DNA from: Prostheceraeus crozeri
Taxonomy: Eukaryota; Platyhelminthes; Polycladida; Euryleptidae
Assembly: GCA_907163375.1 (NCBI GenBank)
Contig: CAJQUW010013671.1
Location: 124,001-188,000, forward strand
Direction of reading: 5' to 3'
Length of the DNA: 64,000 nucleotides
The notes under the pieces are model-generated. The model was not told the DNA's origin, did not search any database, and saw only the letters and a program-made list of their open reading frames with translations. Numbering within the stretch: the first letter of the stretch is position 1; each line of letters starts with the position of its first letter. Below, piece by piece: positions 61,501 to 64,000 of this stretch. Made by a program: the position numbers and the translations under genes.

Positions 61501-63200
61501 AAACGCTATAATTCGAGAATTTTACTCACCGATGCATAAAGACGTCTGCGGGCTGCCGACAGGAGTGGAAGAAATGAATATCATCGATATCGCCTTGGGT
61601 TTAGCAGCAGGCGGAAATCTCGGCGTAGTATTGACATCAGCTCTATAAATAGATTCCTTCTTGTCAAACGTGAGACTGGGCCAACTTGCCCCTATGGCCG
61701 ATGTACCCCATCTTACCCTACATCGCTGACGGCGTTGAAATGTTAAGTCTGATCATGGACTTCTAGATAATAGCACCTGGACATGAAAGTGATGGATGAG
61801 AAACGGCCGACTTGGACTTGGCAAGTGGAGGCCAGCGCTGCTGTAAACGATATCAGTTGTTTCAATCCTCATCCACTCCACACGGCATGCACGACTGTCA
61901 AAAATAACTTGATCGATTGAAACTTACAGTAACAACGAACGGTGGTGGAGTAGCATTATAGACTGTTGAAACACAGCTTCGCTTTTATTTTATTTCTTTT
62001 ATCATCTGGAAGTCCATGATCTGATGAAGACAGAAAATGCCTTACGTCATCAGATTTCCTTGCATGTTTCTCTCATCAGTCATCATTGATTGATAAATCA
62101 AAAAGAGATCGAACACTAACTTAACTGATGGAGATTTGTATTCTGAGTATCACACCCCCGGCCACGGCCGGGTAGGCCCCCCCCTTGAATCCGCCACTGT
62201 GGGGGAGTAGTGACGTCAAACCCTTCATTATTCATACATCGCTAATTTTGGGGAAAATACTTTATCCACCCATGTTTGAAAACATGACCTTGAAAGCATC
62301 ACTTCATAATTCAGAAACATAGAAAAAACATAAAAACCATGGGTTTTTTTCTTTTTTCTCAAAAAAAAACTTTATTTTAGTACAAAAAATGGCCATTCAG
62401 TCAGTGCAACTCTCTAAGCAACAAAAATTAAGATCGATGATTAAGCTTGATAGAGGCTTCCTCTGACTGATGCAGCATTACTACCCTGTACTGTAAGACT
62501 CAACCGTCAGTTGCACCTTGAAAATTGGGGTTTTCAATTTGAAAAAACCCATTTACAAGCGCCTATGCACCCATTCTATTCATGAGATGCCATCCCTGTG
62601 TGTTGTGTAGCGATATTTACCTTCTGAAGTTATCATGAAACTAGTGCCTCCGAGTAAGTGACGAACATTTAAATTACAAAATCAAACAATCACATGCGCT
62701 TTTGACAAAAGCAGTCTTTCTGGTCTCGTTCAAGTCAGTGATTATATCAGATCATTATGTTTTACTACGCACAGCTTCACATACTTCACATCATGTCATT
62801 TTGTGCAGTGACTAATTTACTTAAAGTTTATACATTTTAGTTTATATATCTTATTAAAGTTAAAGTGTTAGTTACTAATTAAACGTGAAACGAAGAATAA
62901 TTGACAGCAAAGAAGCAAAATCTGTAGGCCTACCTCGGCAAGAATTTCCTTGTTCCGGCACATTAAATCCGGCAAATTAGACATGAACGTTGTCAGAAGA
63001 TCTATGCCACCGGCTGCTCGAACTTTCTGATTTTTCTCTATGATAGAGGCTGGAAGTTCATTGCTACCACCAGTATCCTCTAAAGATGCAGGCAGATTGA
63101 GAGACGCCATGACGGTACTAAGCATATCAGTTGCTTCGCGAAGTCTTGCCCTTTCCATATTGACCATCTCCATTCGACGGGCATCAAATGCTGACAGTGC
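10254..63200 (-). CDS. PDCD6IP: PDCD6IP/ALIX, 3' half (six exons, joined)
   Basis: ALIX is a cytosolic ESCRT adaptor in multivesicular body sorting, cytokinetic abscission, membrane repair and virus budding. Exons: 63200-62934, 51251-50940, 46322-46082, 31749-31462, 19457-19338, 10537-10254. All introns are GT-AG with matching phases (0,0,1,1,1), giving 503 codons plus TGA. Homology to human ALIX runs from the middle of the V domain (ASLNLPASLED; human ASLNLPAAIED) through LRDQFGERWSRTPS, FSKALAEDG and EGSKFYSDLTEILLRYQ to PPARPPPPRPQPP. The Phe in GSKFYSDL corresponds to human F676, which lines the YPXnL-binding pocket. The Bro1 domain and the start of the V domain lie outside the window. 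A minus-strand AATAAA about 160 bp after the stop could end the mRNA. The five introns total about 51 kb and are filled with transposons. Identification is very secure; exon edges were read by eye. Confidence 0.95.
10538..10959. other. PDCD6IP intron 5, 3' part, nothing recognised
   Basis: Intronic sequence next to the last exon acceptor. A pyrimidine tract precedes the acceptor; otherwise there is no feature. Confidence 0.5.
10960..11625 (+). mobile_element. CR1/L2-group LINE 3' fragment, broken
   Basis: Translations on the plus strand show DNVDHELLFLRLEKRF (RT start), then ALAHAFVSSRLEDC, LDALLRRLHALQNAA, SVRKRVQHRLAANVFKALHG.PPDYI and AFACAGSHLRNSFPLHLR. This is the usual order SRLDYCN...LQ.VQNAAARL...WLPVR.R..YR....FKAL.G.AP.Y of CR1/L2 LINE C-termini. 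A large block of RT between the first two motifs is missing and several frame changes are present. Confidence 0.75.
11626..12404. other. PDCD6IP intron 5, nothing recognised
   Basis: AT-rich intronic sequence without recognisable coding or repeat structure. Confidence 0.5.
12405..12640 (+). repeat. Dispersed repeat family R1, copy 1
   Basis: Shares long stretches with the inverse of 16580-16780: CATCCTCAGTTGAAAAATGGG, AGGCCTAGTGCACATCTCTC, AAAGTTACAGTCATGCCCGG and AAGTTAGTGAAGTTTCGACGG. It is followed by an abutting MITE pair. Confidence 0.7.
12696..13088. mobile_element. MITE, PIF/Harbinger-type (TTA target duplication)
   Basis: 393 bp. The left end AGGGGTGTCACACGGGCAAAC and right end GTTTGCCCGCGTGACACCCCT are inverted copies. 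The flanking TTA (12693-12695 and 13089-13091) is a 3-bp target duplication as in PIF/Harbinger. Both ends also carry a second inner CAAACGAGCAAACTT motif in inverted order. No coding content. Confidence 0.85.
13092..13661. mobile_element. Second MITE abutting the first
   Basis: 570 bp. The left end GGCCGCTGTCACAGAATAAG pairs with the right end TTCTGTGTGACAGCGGCC, and both continue into CTTCCATCTTCCAT in inverted order. The left flank is the TTA shared with the neighbouring MITE and the right flank is TCA (one mismatch). An internal partial copy of the end lies near 13500-13550. Confidence 0.82.
13662..14584. other. PDCD6IP intron 5, nothing recognised
   Basis: No recognisable gene, repeat or RNA. 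Short reading frames look like chance. Confidence 0.45.
14585..14780 (+). repeat. Dispersed repeat family R1, copy 2
   Basis: The run from AAATATCACTCCAAACACAC to AGTTGCATCTTCAGTTGAAA matches the inverse of about 16750-16885, including CTGCAATAATTAATAAATGC. The mariner at 14833 lies between this copy and its inverted partner. Confidence 0.7.
14833..16576 (+). mobile_element. Mariner-like DNA transposon with long inverted ends
   Basis: 1744 bp flanked by TA (14831-14832 and 16577-16578). The ends are about 175-bp inverted repeats (14833-15007 and about 16402-16576) starting T(A/G)CAGGGTGGCGCACG, with only a few differences by eye. One transposase gene inside. The high similarity of the ends and a nearly open gene suggest recent insertion. 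Confidence 0.92.
15182..16237 (+). pseudogene. Mariner-like transposase, one in-frame stop
   Basis: 352 codons in one frame, interrupted only by TAG at 15536-15538. The N-terminal part has helix-turn-helix features (NTSTRRASNALQVSRRTIQRIL). The catalytic acids are in LTWSDEAHF, FMQDGAPPHW and RSPDLTPCDFFLWG. 37 residues separate the second and third acids, so this is a DD37D type, as in maT-like mariners. AATAAA follows at about 16270. The stop would truncate the protein before the catalytic domain. Confidence 0.9.
16585..16925 (-). repeat. Dispersed repeat family R1, inverted copy 3
   Basis: The inverse complement covers both copy 1 (TGATGAATGAGT-free part from GGGCATGACTG on) and copy 2 (CTGCAATAATTAATAAATGC). 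The motif CGAAATTTCACTAACTT appears near 16590 and again near 16890, so the copy carries an internal repetition of about 300 bp. Confidence 0.65.
16926..18136. other. PDCD6IP intron 5, nothing recognised
   Basis: AT-rich intronic sequence, no coding or repeat structure that I can support. Confidence 0.45.
18192..18233 (-). ncRNA. Hammerhead-like ribozyme fold, A3-U8 variant (inverted arm)
   Basis: Inverse copy of the fold at 18793-18834, lying in the sense of PDCD6IP transcription. The same stems and core are present. Confidence 0.5.
18793..18834 (+). ncRNA. Hammerhead-like ribozyme fold, A3-U8 variant
   Basis: Order: CCAC (stem I), ATGATTA (core; canonical CTGATGA), A, GACG, a ten-base loop, CGTC (stem II), GAAA, GCT, C17, GTGG (stem I closing). 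Stem I (CCAC/GTGG) and stem II (GACG/CGTC) pair fully. Stem III would be the palindrome AGCT shared between two molecules, as proposed for dimeric Penelope hammerheads. The core differs from consensus at positions 3 and 8, which pair with each other in the crystal structure. Activity is unproven. Confidence 0.55.
18890..19337. other. PDCD6IP intron 5, 5' part, nothing recognised
   Basis: Intronic sequence up to the donor of the 19457-19338 exon; no feature seen. Confidence 0.45.
19338..19457 (-). CDS. PDCD6IP: PDCD6IP exon: proline-rich SH3-binding segment
   Basis: 120 nt, phase 1 to phase 1. The acceptor is CTTATTCAG and the donor is TATT|GTGAGT. It encodes NAPPARPPPPRPQPPAQ followed by Pro/Ala/Gln-rich sequence ending APNSY. 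The PPARPPPP core also occurs in human ALIX, in the stretch bound by SH3 proteins such as endophilin. Confidence 0.88.
19458..20461. other. PDCD6IP intron 4, nothing recognised
   Basis: AT-rich intronic sequence, no recognised element. Confidence 0.45.
20519..20559 (-). ncRNA. Hammerhead-like ribozyme fold, canonical core
   Basis: On the minus strand: GCC, CTGATGA, T, a 17-base segment, GAAATATATT, GGC. The core heptamer and GAAA match the hammerhead consensus. GCC/GGC closes stem I. Stem II is imperfect in this copy, so it is probably decayed. Confidence 0.5.
20649..23846 (+). mobile_element. CR1-group LINE with endonuclease and RT, broken
   Basis: The N-terminal ORF (to 22043) carries an AP-type endonuclease: NARSLFYKLDEL, ITESWFD, GGGIAVYVKS, GDVNDLRHHLDD and GRSDHHGIF. 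RT follows over 22015-23584: PDGLPGYFFR, PISILPFLNKALERL, VDFRKAFDLVSHSMLL, GVPQGSVLGPLLFVI and VVAYADDVTLIH (catalytic YADD). The end has AATAAA and ATT repeats (23830-23846), the tail type of CR1/L2 LINEs. There are about five frame interruptions; one is a 29-bp tandem duplication. Near full length, as an LINE ORF2 of about 1000 codons would be. Confidence 0.88.
23271..23328 (+). repeat. Exact 29-bp tandem duplication inside the LINE
   Basis: GTTGATGATGTTGAGTGTTT plus GAAAGTTCT occurs twice in direct succession. The 29-bp gain shifts the RT frame. Confidence 0.9.
23890..24560 (-). mobile_element. RTE-like LINE RT fragment
   Basis: The minus strand 24557-24210 encodes EQAVFRIGRGTANMLATLQ, ITSVDFSKVFDSVSHGQLW and LINLIKSLYCNQ. 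24259-23945 encodes MRQGCILSPHLFSFYTEQLM, NVRYADDTASI and LKLNAKKTRVM. The order (FR.GR.T.D.I..L, DF.KAFDSV.H..LW, V.QGC.LSP.LF, YADD, LN..KT) matches LINE RT fingers and palm of the kind common in RTE and related clades. One frame change separates the two pieces; both ends are missing. Confidence 0.78.
24710..24757 (+). ncRNA. Hammerhead-like ribozyme fold, canonical core
   Basis: CTGATGA (24713-24719), T, AACGAC, GCTTA, GTCGTT, GAAA (24738-24741). Stem II is a perfect 6-bp helix and the core heptamer is canonical. After GAAA comes TATATT, giving the self-complementary ATATAT before the presumed cleavage base. Stem I is weak in this copy. Confidence 0.58.
24804..27540. other. PDCD6IP intron 4, mostly unassigned
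   Basis: At 26452, CAGTCGGATCCGCGTATAAG preceded by TA resembles the start of a pogo/Tigger-type MITE, but I could not find its partner end. The rest shows no recognised structure. Confidence 0.35.
27541..28220 (+). mobile_element. LINE 3' fragment, broken
   Basis: Plus-strand translations read VYEACVRSALLYGSKTWPLT, then ILRSCNRRMLRVIAGVRWQDG and, further on, RAIVARPTT-like ends. The series YGSETW...RRMLR...GVRWQD is the usual C-terminal part of many invertebrate LINE polyproteins. An insertion and several frame changes interrupt it. It ends in a GATGAT simple repeat (about 28205-28217). RT is absent. Confidence 0.68.
28221..28989. other. PDCD6IP intron 4, nothing recognised
   Basis: AT-rich intronic sequence with no feature that I can support. 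Confidence 0.45.
28993..29185. mobile_element. 193-bp MITE with TTA target duplication
   Basis: The left end AAGACGCATTCACATTAGCAC is an inverted match to the right end GTCTTATGTGAACGTGCTT. Both continue with ATAACGATAA-like sequence. It is flanked by TTA on both sides (28990-28992 and 29186-29188), as in PIF/Harbinger-type MITEs. Confidence 0.82.
29189..31461. other. PDCD6IP intron 4, 5' part
   Basis: The sequence CGCCGAACGTTTGGTTCGGC-type (29885-29926, ending CGGCGCATCCCTA) looks like the right end of a hAT of the TAGGGATGCGCCGAA kind; no left end found. A perfect 10-bp hairpin, TAGATTGATT-gaa-AATCAATCTA, lies at 30526-30548. Otherwise unassigned. Confidence 0.4.
31462..31749 (-). CDS. PDCD6IP: PDCD6IP exon: V domain end and start of proline-rich region
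   Basis: 288 nt, phase 1 to phase 1. The acceptor is TATTTTTACAG and the donor is A|GTAAGT. It encodes NERASLLSELASAYDSF, LEEGSKFYSDLTEILLRYQ and FARKTEKEEAMKDMQ, then the first proline-rich residues KESAPAAPQYQ. Human ALIX has REPSAPSIPTPAYQ there, so the PSAP site reads ESAP in this animal. Confidence 0.95.
31750..34603. other. PDCD6IP intron 3, nothing recognised
   Basis: A short direct duplication near 32288-32337 (GGGTGGAATAAACAGGAAT-like, twice) is the only structure seen in about 2.8 kb of AT-rich intron. Confidence 0.45.
35557..35591 (-). ncRNA. Hammerhead-like ribozyme fold, A3-U8 variant (inverted arm)
   Basis: Inverse copy of the fold at 37285-37319, in the sense of PDCD6IP transcription. 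Same stems and core. Confidence 0.5.
37285..37319 (+). ncRNA. Hammerhead-like ribozyme fold, A3-U8 variant
   Basis: Order: GTGC, ATGATTA, A, GCC, TTTGG, GGC, GAAA, CGT, C17, GCAC. Stem I (GTGC/GCAC) and stem II (GCC/GGC) pair fully. ACGT would be the shared stem III of a dimer. The stems differ in sequence from those at 18793-18834 yet keep pairing. Confidence 0.55.
37433..39624 (+). mobile_element. Pogo/Tigger-like DNA transposon
   Basis: 2192 bp. The left end CCGTATTTTCTCTATTAAGAG is matched by the inverted right end CTCTTAATAGAGGAAATACGG, flanked by TA (37431-37432, 39625-39626). Subterminal CTATTAAG-AGCCCC repeats occur at both ends. One transposase gene lies inside. Confidence 0.92.
37867..39206 (+). 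pseudogene. Pogo-like transposase (CENP-B-type DNA-binding, DD35D), two frame changes
   Basis: Starts MNSKKLRTFTVEDKLRAID. The CENP-B/Tc5-type DNA-binding part continues in a second frame (RIREWCKQENQL, GGRPLKCQHVENELIKWI, VSRMMVQKNAQAL). The third frame runs from NGWLEKFMARNHLSLRKRT to the stop. Catalytic acids: IGAADETAVWID, LLAWDSFRCH and GILQAPDVSWNKPFK, with 35 residues between the second and third. The C-terminus is acidic (EEDVSCSDDSVIADSDAESE). Two frame changes separate the DNA-binding and catalytic parts. Confidence 0.9.
39627..39836 (-). pseudogene. hAT transposase C-terminus (dimerisation region)
   Basis: Reads PLSITTAEAERTFSKVEKTL, then SKMTETRLKSLVLLQIHR. This is the conserved hAT C-terminal block (AERxFS...SxMxxxRLxxLxLLxIH). 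It belongs to the host hAT 34612-40084; the pogo insertion abuts its 3' end. Confidence 0.85.
40093..40678. other. PDCD6IP intron 3 segment with a hairpin
   Basis: A 13-bp hairpin (AGATCGCCACGCA ... TGCGTGGCGGTCT) lies at 40506-40556. It follows TACCGTAAAACC, which resembles the pogo end at 37433, so it may be the end of a related MITE. Nothing else recognised. Confidence 0.4.
40687..41810. mobile_element. Non-autonomous hAT element, 1.1 kb
   Basis: Ends CAGTGTTGCCACAGCGGC and GCTGTGGCAACACTG are inverted, and a perfect 8-bp duplication CTAGATGC flanks them (40679-40686, 41811-41818). Many copies of ATTCCGCC sit inside both ends, mostly at the right, as expected for transposase-binding repeats. 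No coding content. Confidence 0.92.
41819..43944. other. PDCD6IP intron 3, nothing recognised
   Basis: AT-rich; a small hairpin ACCTAGCGTTAGGT lies near 43626. No gene or element identified. Confidence 0.45.
43945..45215. pseudogene. Unidentified coding relics, convergent, possibly a fossil element
   Basis: Three coding-like stretches. Plus, about 43945-44141: RLPDIKFQEMQYKLHGLDPN, then YSMIRKIEQQKKYYASIREA. Minus, 44700-44161: a Lys/Glu-rich, probably coiled-coil product (ESKLKAAQNEFSKTTVTQL), broken. Minus, about 45215-44903: HQRVLVENQLDFQDTRRSLM, then hydrophobic VGFAAVIVYATDQSV. The first two converge and end about 20 bp apart, an arrangement seen in compact viral or virus-like genomes. 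I recognise no family, so the origin stays open. Confidence 0.35.
45216..46081. other. PDCD6IP intron 3, 5' part, nothing recognised
   Basis: Intronic sequence up to the donor at 46082/46081; no feature seen. Confidence 0.45.
46082..46322 (-). CDS. PDCD6IP: PDCD6IP exon: V domain coiled segment
   Basis: 241 nt, entering in phase 0 and leaving in phase 1. The donor G|GTAAGT is near consensus. It encodes VEQMKTERSDLETQINDVN, then LFSKALAEDGAIDEESL, then ISQQESLLSSIQQKNNEWL. Human ALIX has KKEREGLENDLKSVN, FLTALAQDGVINEEAL and KKQEGLLKNIQ in the same order. Confidence 0.94.
46323..46783. other. PDCD6IP intron 2 segment, nothing recognised
   Basis: Short intronic stretch before the hAT MITE; no feature seen. 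Confidence 0.45.
47419..49911 (-). mobile_element. hAT transposon, nearly complete
   Basis: 2493 bp. Ends TAGGGTTTAA and TTAAACCCTA are inverted and flanked by a perfect duplication GAACCACT (47411-47418, 49912-49919). Both ends carry repeated AACCGGTTCC and GGTACCG motifs, probably transposase-binding sites. One transposase gene spans most of the interior. The insertion looks young. Confidence 0.94.
47752..49605 (-). pseudogene. hAT transposase with BED finger, one in-frame stop
   Basis: About 616 residues in one frame, interrupted only by TGA at 48373-48375. The N-terminus has a BED zinc finger (VWEYFSRQSK, CARCHKCSKLIRHNGSQSG, LKHLRAVH). The middle has hAT core features: FDEWTSSTGRRYLNI, ICDGASVNVKFGKL, CYSHAIHLAV and MKVRWNT. 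The C-terminus is the dimerisation block TSVDCERCFSTAGNFCRKIR, then RLSDRSLNTLVFLKQN. An acidic insert (DDDENTDSDSED) follows the C-x-H motif, as in many hATs. Confidence 0.92.
49921..50939. other. PDCD6IP intron 2, 5' part, nothing recognised
   Basis: Intronic sequence up to the donor of the 51251-50940 exon; no element recognised. Confidence 0.45.
50940..51251 (-). CDS. PDCD6IP: PDCD6IP exon: V domain, central part
   Basis: 104 codons, phase 0 at both ends. The acceptor is TTTGTAG and the donor is CAG|GTGAGT. It opens SLRQLNEEQTSDDRLRDQF, matching human SLRLLDEEEATDNDLRAKF, and contains RWSRTPS and SLRAEAAKFEQIL. The human protein has a similar loop near the end; here it is glycine-rich (IPAGGNVSGGNQ). 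Confidence 0.94.
51252..51999. other. PDCD6IP intron 1, 3' part, nothing recognised
   Basis: No coding pattern, repeat or RNA gene seen. Confidence 0.45.
52000..52584 (-). CDS. Unrecognised 194-codon ORF inside PDCD6IP intron 1
   Basis: An open frame of 194 codons in AT-rich DNA, where stops should be frequent, ending TAG at 52000-52002. The N-terminal part is hydrophobic (FSILVIIVFFSGGVGPV). A good splice acceptor, TTGTGTTTTTCAG, ends at 52511, so a terminal exon starting at 52510 is an alternative. The body has 6-7 Cys and basic stretches (RQTKRGQNQRSE). No family recognised. It could be an orphan or nested gene, a piece of an unknown element, or chance. Confidence 0.3.
   Translation of the reverse strand: MLKVCYYLEYNFHPFSILVIIVFFSGGVGPVIYESGLPYMNCARIFRIHCTRKLALSNKQISKDVYFHVLLIRSFRQTKRGQNQRSEIRIHLWTAYYATVIGSPQEFTKCVMVQIVVDNFLESGNYILYSSMESFAKNALTTLHKPARILYSNFKDELLQPCVKIPTYLNRADIAFCIHVSRFVNPKNLSPSLL
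52585..55235. other. PDCD6IP intron 1, nothing recognised
   Basis: About 2.6 kb of AT-rich intron with no element or gene that I can support. Confidence 0.45.
55236..55400. repeat. Degenerate tandem repeat, units about 28-38 bp
   Basis: Five units centred on GGGTCCTTCTAA, GCTCCCTTCC, GGGCCCTCCTTAAG, GGGGCCATTCTAA and GGGCCCTACTAAG, separated by AATTTATTAATC-like spacers. Confidence 0.5.
55617..55783 (+). mobile_element. tRNA-derived SINE, 5' part (split by a hAT)
   Basis: Has a pol III A box (TGGCACAGTGGTTAAGTGC) and B box (AGGTCGAGACCC, 55671-55682) at tRNA-like spacing, typical of a tRNA-Ser/Leu-type SINE head. The body continues to the hAT at 55784. Sequence after the hAT, from 62200 on, resumes with the duplicated TGGGGGAG and GTAGTGACGTCAAACCC. 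Confidence 0.75.
56206..58051 (-). pseudogene. hAT transposase (ZMYM-type), interrupted
   Basis: Starts MSERPPTKRRKISDFFESVK, the usual N-terminus of hAT proteins related to ZMYM-family transposases, with one TAG about 48 codons in. ESDIARALQHPGGPVQ follows. The middle part 56931-56428 reads HASSRTITQLLACVLQSASN, YYRRGIYYPFLDGLISLLHD. The C-terminal block 56400-56206 reads NAERTFSVLKHLKSYLRSNM, ERLTGLTLAYIHRD. A palindrome (56873-57622) separates the N-terminal and middle parts, and a further frame change precedes the C-terminal block. Confidence 0.82.
56873..57622. repeat. Large palindrome, 346-bp arms
   Basis: Arms 56873-57218 and 57277-57622 are inverted copies of equal length around a 58-bp spacer, with only a few substitutions by eye. 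The outer part of the left arm is hAT coding sequence (LHASSRTI), so the right arm is a copy of transposase sequence plus adjoining DNA. Confidence 0.92.
58269..61718 (-). mobile_element. Pogo-like DNA transposon inside the hAT
   Basis: 3450 bp. Left end GGGGAAGATGGGG and right end CCCCATCTTACCC are inverted with one mismatch, flanked by TA (58267-58268, 61719-61720). Both subterminal regions carry repeated GGCCAACTTGCCCC / GGGGAGGTTGGCCC motifs. One transposase gene lies inside. Confidence 0.9.
58976..60773 (-). pseudogene. Pogo-like transposase with C-terminal PHD-type finger
   Basis: N-terminus MPRKYNRKTKRGEIQKDILE with a helix-turn-helix (GGESVRKAAQIFDIPRTTLR). One frame change near 60485 and one TGA just before MSRHTELSIRRPE precede the long C-terminal ORF (60385-58976). 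Catalytic acids: IWNVDETGVTT, LLLLDNHESH and HKLQPLDVSVFGPLKS, with 35 residues between the last two (DD35D). Then come imperfect repeats (VNEEPQTPCERPQ), a basic stretch (ERRKKNSRRKRKS), and a Cys/His finger (WFCIICL, VQCTRCHDWAHEKC, YVCHNC) of PHD type. Confidence 0.92.
62200..62260 (+). mobile_element. tRNA-derived SINE, part beyond the hAT
   Basis: Begins with the second TGGGGGAG copy and continues GTAGTGACGTCAAACCC. It is joined to the SINE head at 55617-55783 only by inference; the 3' end of the SINE is not clear. Confidence 0.45.
62261..62933. other. PDCD6IP intron 1, 5' part, nothing recognised
   Basis: Intronic sequence up to the donor at 62933; no element seen. Confidence 0.45.
62934..63200 (-). 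CDS. PDCD6IP: PDCD6IP exon: V domain, first part
   Basis: 89 codons, phase 0 at both ends. The acceptor is TTTTTTCCAG and the donor is GAG|GTAGGC. It begins ALSAFDARRMEM and ends RNKEILAE, matching human SLAAYNQRKADL...RNREILDE. It is helical and lies in one arm of the V domain. No further exon is visible in the 800 bp upstream. Confidence 0.93.
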
Positions 63201-64000
63201 CTGGAAAAAACAAAAACATCAATTATATGCGCAGCACAAAATTCTAGCAAATATATCACGACATTTTCCGTATTTTTAGAAAAGATCTACTACATGATGC
63301 CCTGTATCTTTTAAAATAGCTATCAACATATATAGCATGTAATGATGTGTCAAATCTCAAAAGTTGATACCTTGATTTGATGTTGTGTCATCCGATTCGT
63401 GTTCAAATCAAGTTGAGAATCTGAATGAATTCTATCACCCACAAGGAAATGAGACAACAAAATTTCGTGATTAAGGTCTTCAAGAACTTTCCGTCACAAA
63501 AATAGCTAAATTAACCACAAATTAAGGTGAACGGTGTTTGATTGAAAATGTACTCATTACTGACAAAAATCGATTTGCACTTATTGTAGTTATCACCTGG
63601 CTATTTCTAAGTGTCGAGAAAGGTTTCATTATTCGTTGAAGAAAATTCCATGATTTCGAAATCTTAGCGTACTGAGTGTATGTTGAATAGCGATTCCAAT
63701 AATAACAAAAAACCGCGGTGTTATCTCCATGGACTTTGCTACGGACCCTTATTTGTTATATCAAAAAGTACAAGTGACGGACAAGTCCAGCACTAATGAG
63801 ACAAACTGATGTCTCTTATGTGCTTGTTTGAACTACTACTTTAAAGGTGTACTGCGGAGGTTTTTCGGCTTCCATTTTACTGTATATAATTAATATTATT
63901 TTATTATACATGCATATATATCCGCATATGTAATGACCATGACCTCGTGCATATATCAACGGAACTCTGTCTTTATTTGCCGATCAAAAATTTGTGCAAA
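63201..64000. other. PDCD6IP upstream intron, nothing recognised
   Basis: Begins with the pyrimidine tract and acceptor of the 63200-62934 exon. No further PDCD6IP exon is visible before the window ends. Confidence 0.5.

Larger units (their letters stand above)
55784..62199 (-). mobile_element. hAT element with palindrome and pogo insertion
   Basis: Ends CAGTGGCGGATCCAGG (55784) and TTGAATCCGCCACTG (to 62199) are inverted, with a perfect 8-bp duplication TGGGGGAG (55776-55783, 62200-62207). C-rich and G-rich tracts lie inside the ends. Remnants of one transposase gene on the minus strand span 58051-56206. A pogo-like element is inserted upstream of its start. Confidence 0.93.

Overview
This is AT-rich animal DNA, very probably from a marine invertebrate; I cannot name the species. 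The evidence is one spliced host gene with phase-matched GT-AG introns, long introns full of transposons, and a mixed element load: Ty3/gypsy, Penelope-like with GIY-YIG, CR1- and RTE-like LINEs, hAT, pogo, mariner, Harbinger-type MITEs and a tRNA-derived SINE. There are no operons, CRISPR arrays, or rRNA or tRNA genes.

The only host gene I can identify is the 3' half of PDCD6IP (ALIX) on the minus strand. Six exons between 63200 and 10254 encode 503 residues from the middle of the V domain to the stop codon. The Bro1 domain must lie beyond the right edge. All five splice junctions agree in phase, and the protein follows human ALIX through the V domain. The proline-rich tail has diverged. The TSG101-binding P(S/T)AP motif is degenerate at its usual place, but a PTAP lies in the last exon, and the CEP55-type GPPxxxY is not visible. 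The introns are about 11.7, 4.6, 14.3, 12.0 and 8.8 kb.

Layout from left to right: 1-1263, a broken Ty3/gypsy fossil (minus), followed by an array of covarying hairpins; 2.9-3.6 kb, a mariner-like relic; 8.4-9.2 kb, degenerate tandem repeats and an RTE-like LINE tail; 10.25 kb, the ALIX stop codon. Intron 5 (10.5-19.3 kb) holds a CR1/L2-like LINE tail, two MITEs abutting on one TTA, a mariner with 175-bp inverted ends, and a small palindromic Penelope-like element. Intron 4 (19.5-31.5 kb) holds Penelope-type inverted ends enclosing a CR1-group LINE and an RTE fragment, another LINE tail, and a 193-bp MITE. Intron 3 (31.7-46.1 kb) holds a hAT carrying a Penelope-like element and a pogo element, a short hAT, and unidentified coding relics near 44-45 kb. 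Intron 2 (46.3-50.9 kb) holds a hAT MITE interrupted in its end by an almost open hAT. Intron 1 (51.3-62.9 kb) holds an unrecognised 194-codon ORF and a SINE split by a hAT, which itself carries a 346-bp-arm palindrome and a pogo with a C-terminal PHD finger.

The most novel signal is a set of hammerhead-ribozyme-like folds in the Penelope-type terminal repeats. In two independent repeat families the core C3-G8 pair is replaced by A3-U8, while stems I and II still pair with different sequences and the tetranucleotide predicted to form stem III stays self-complementary (ACGT, AGCT).
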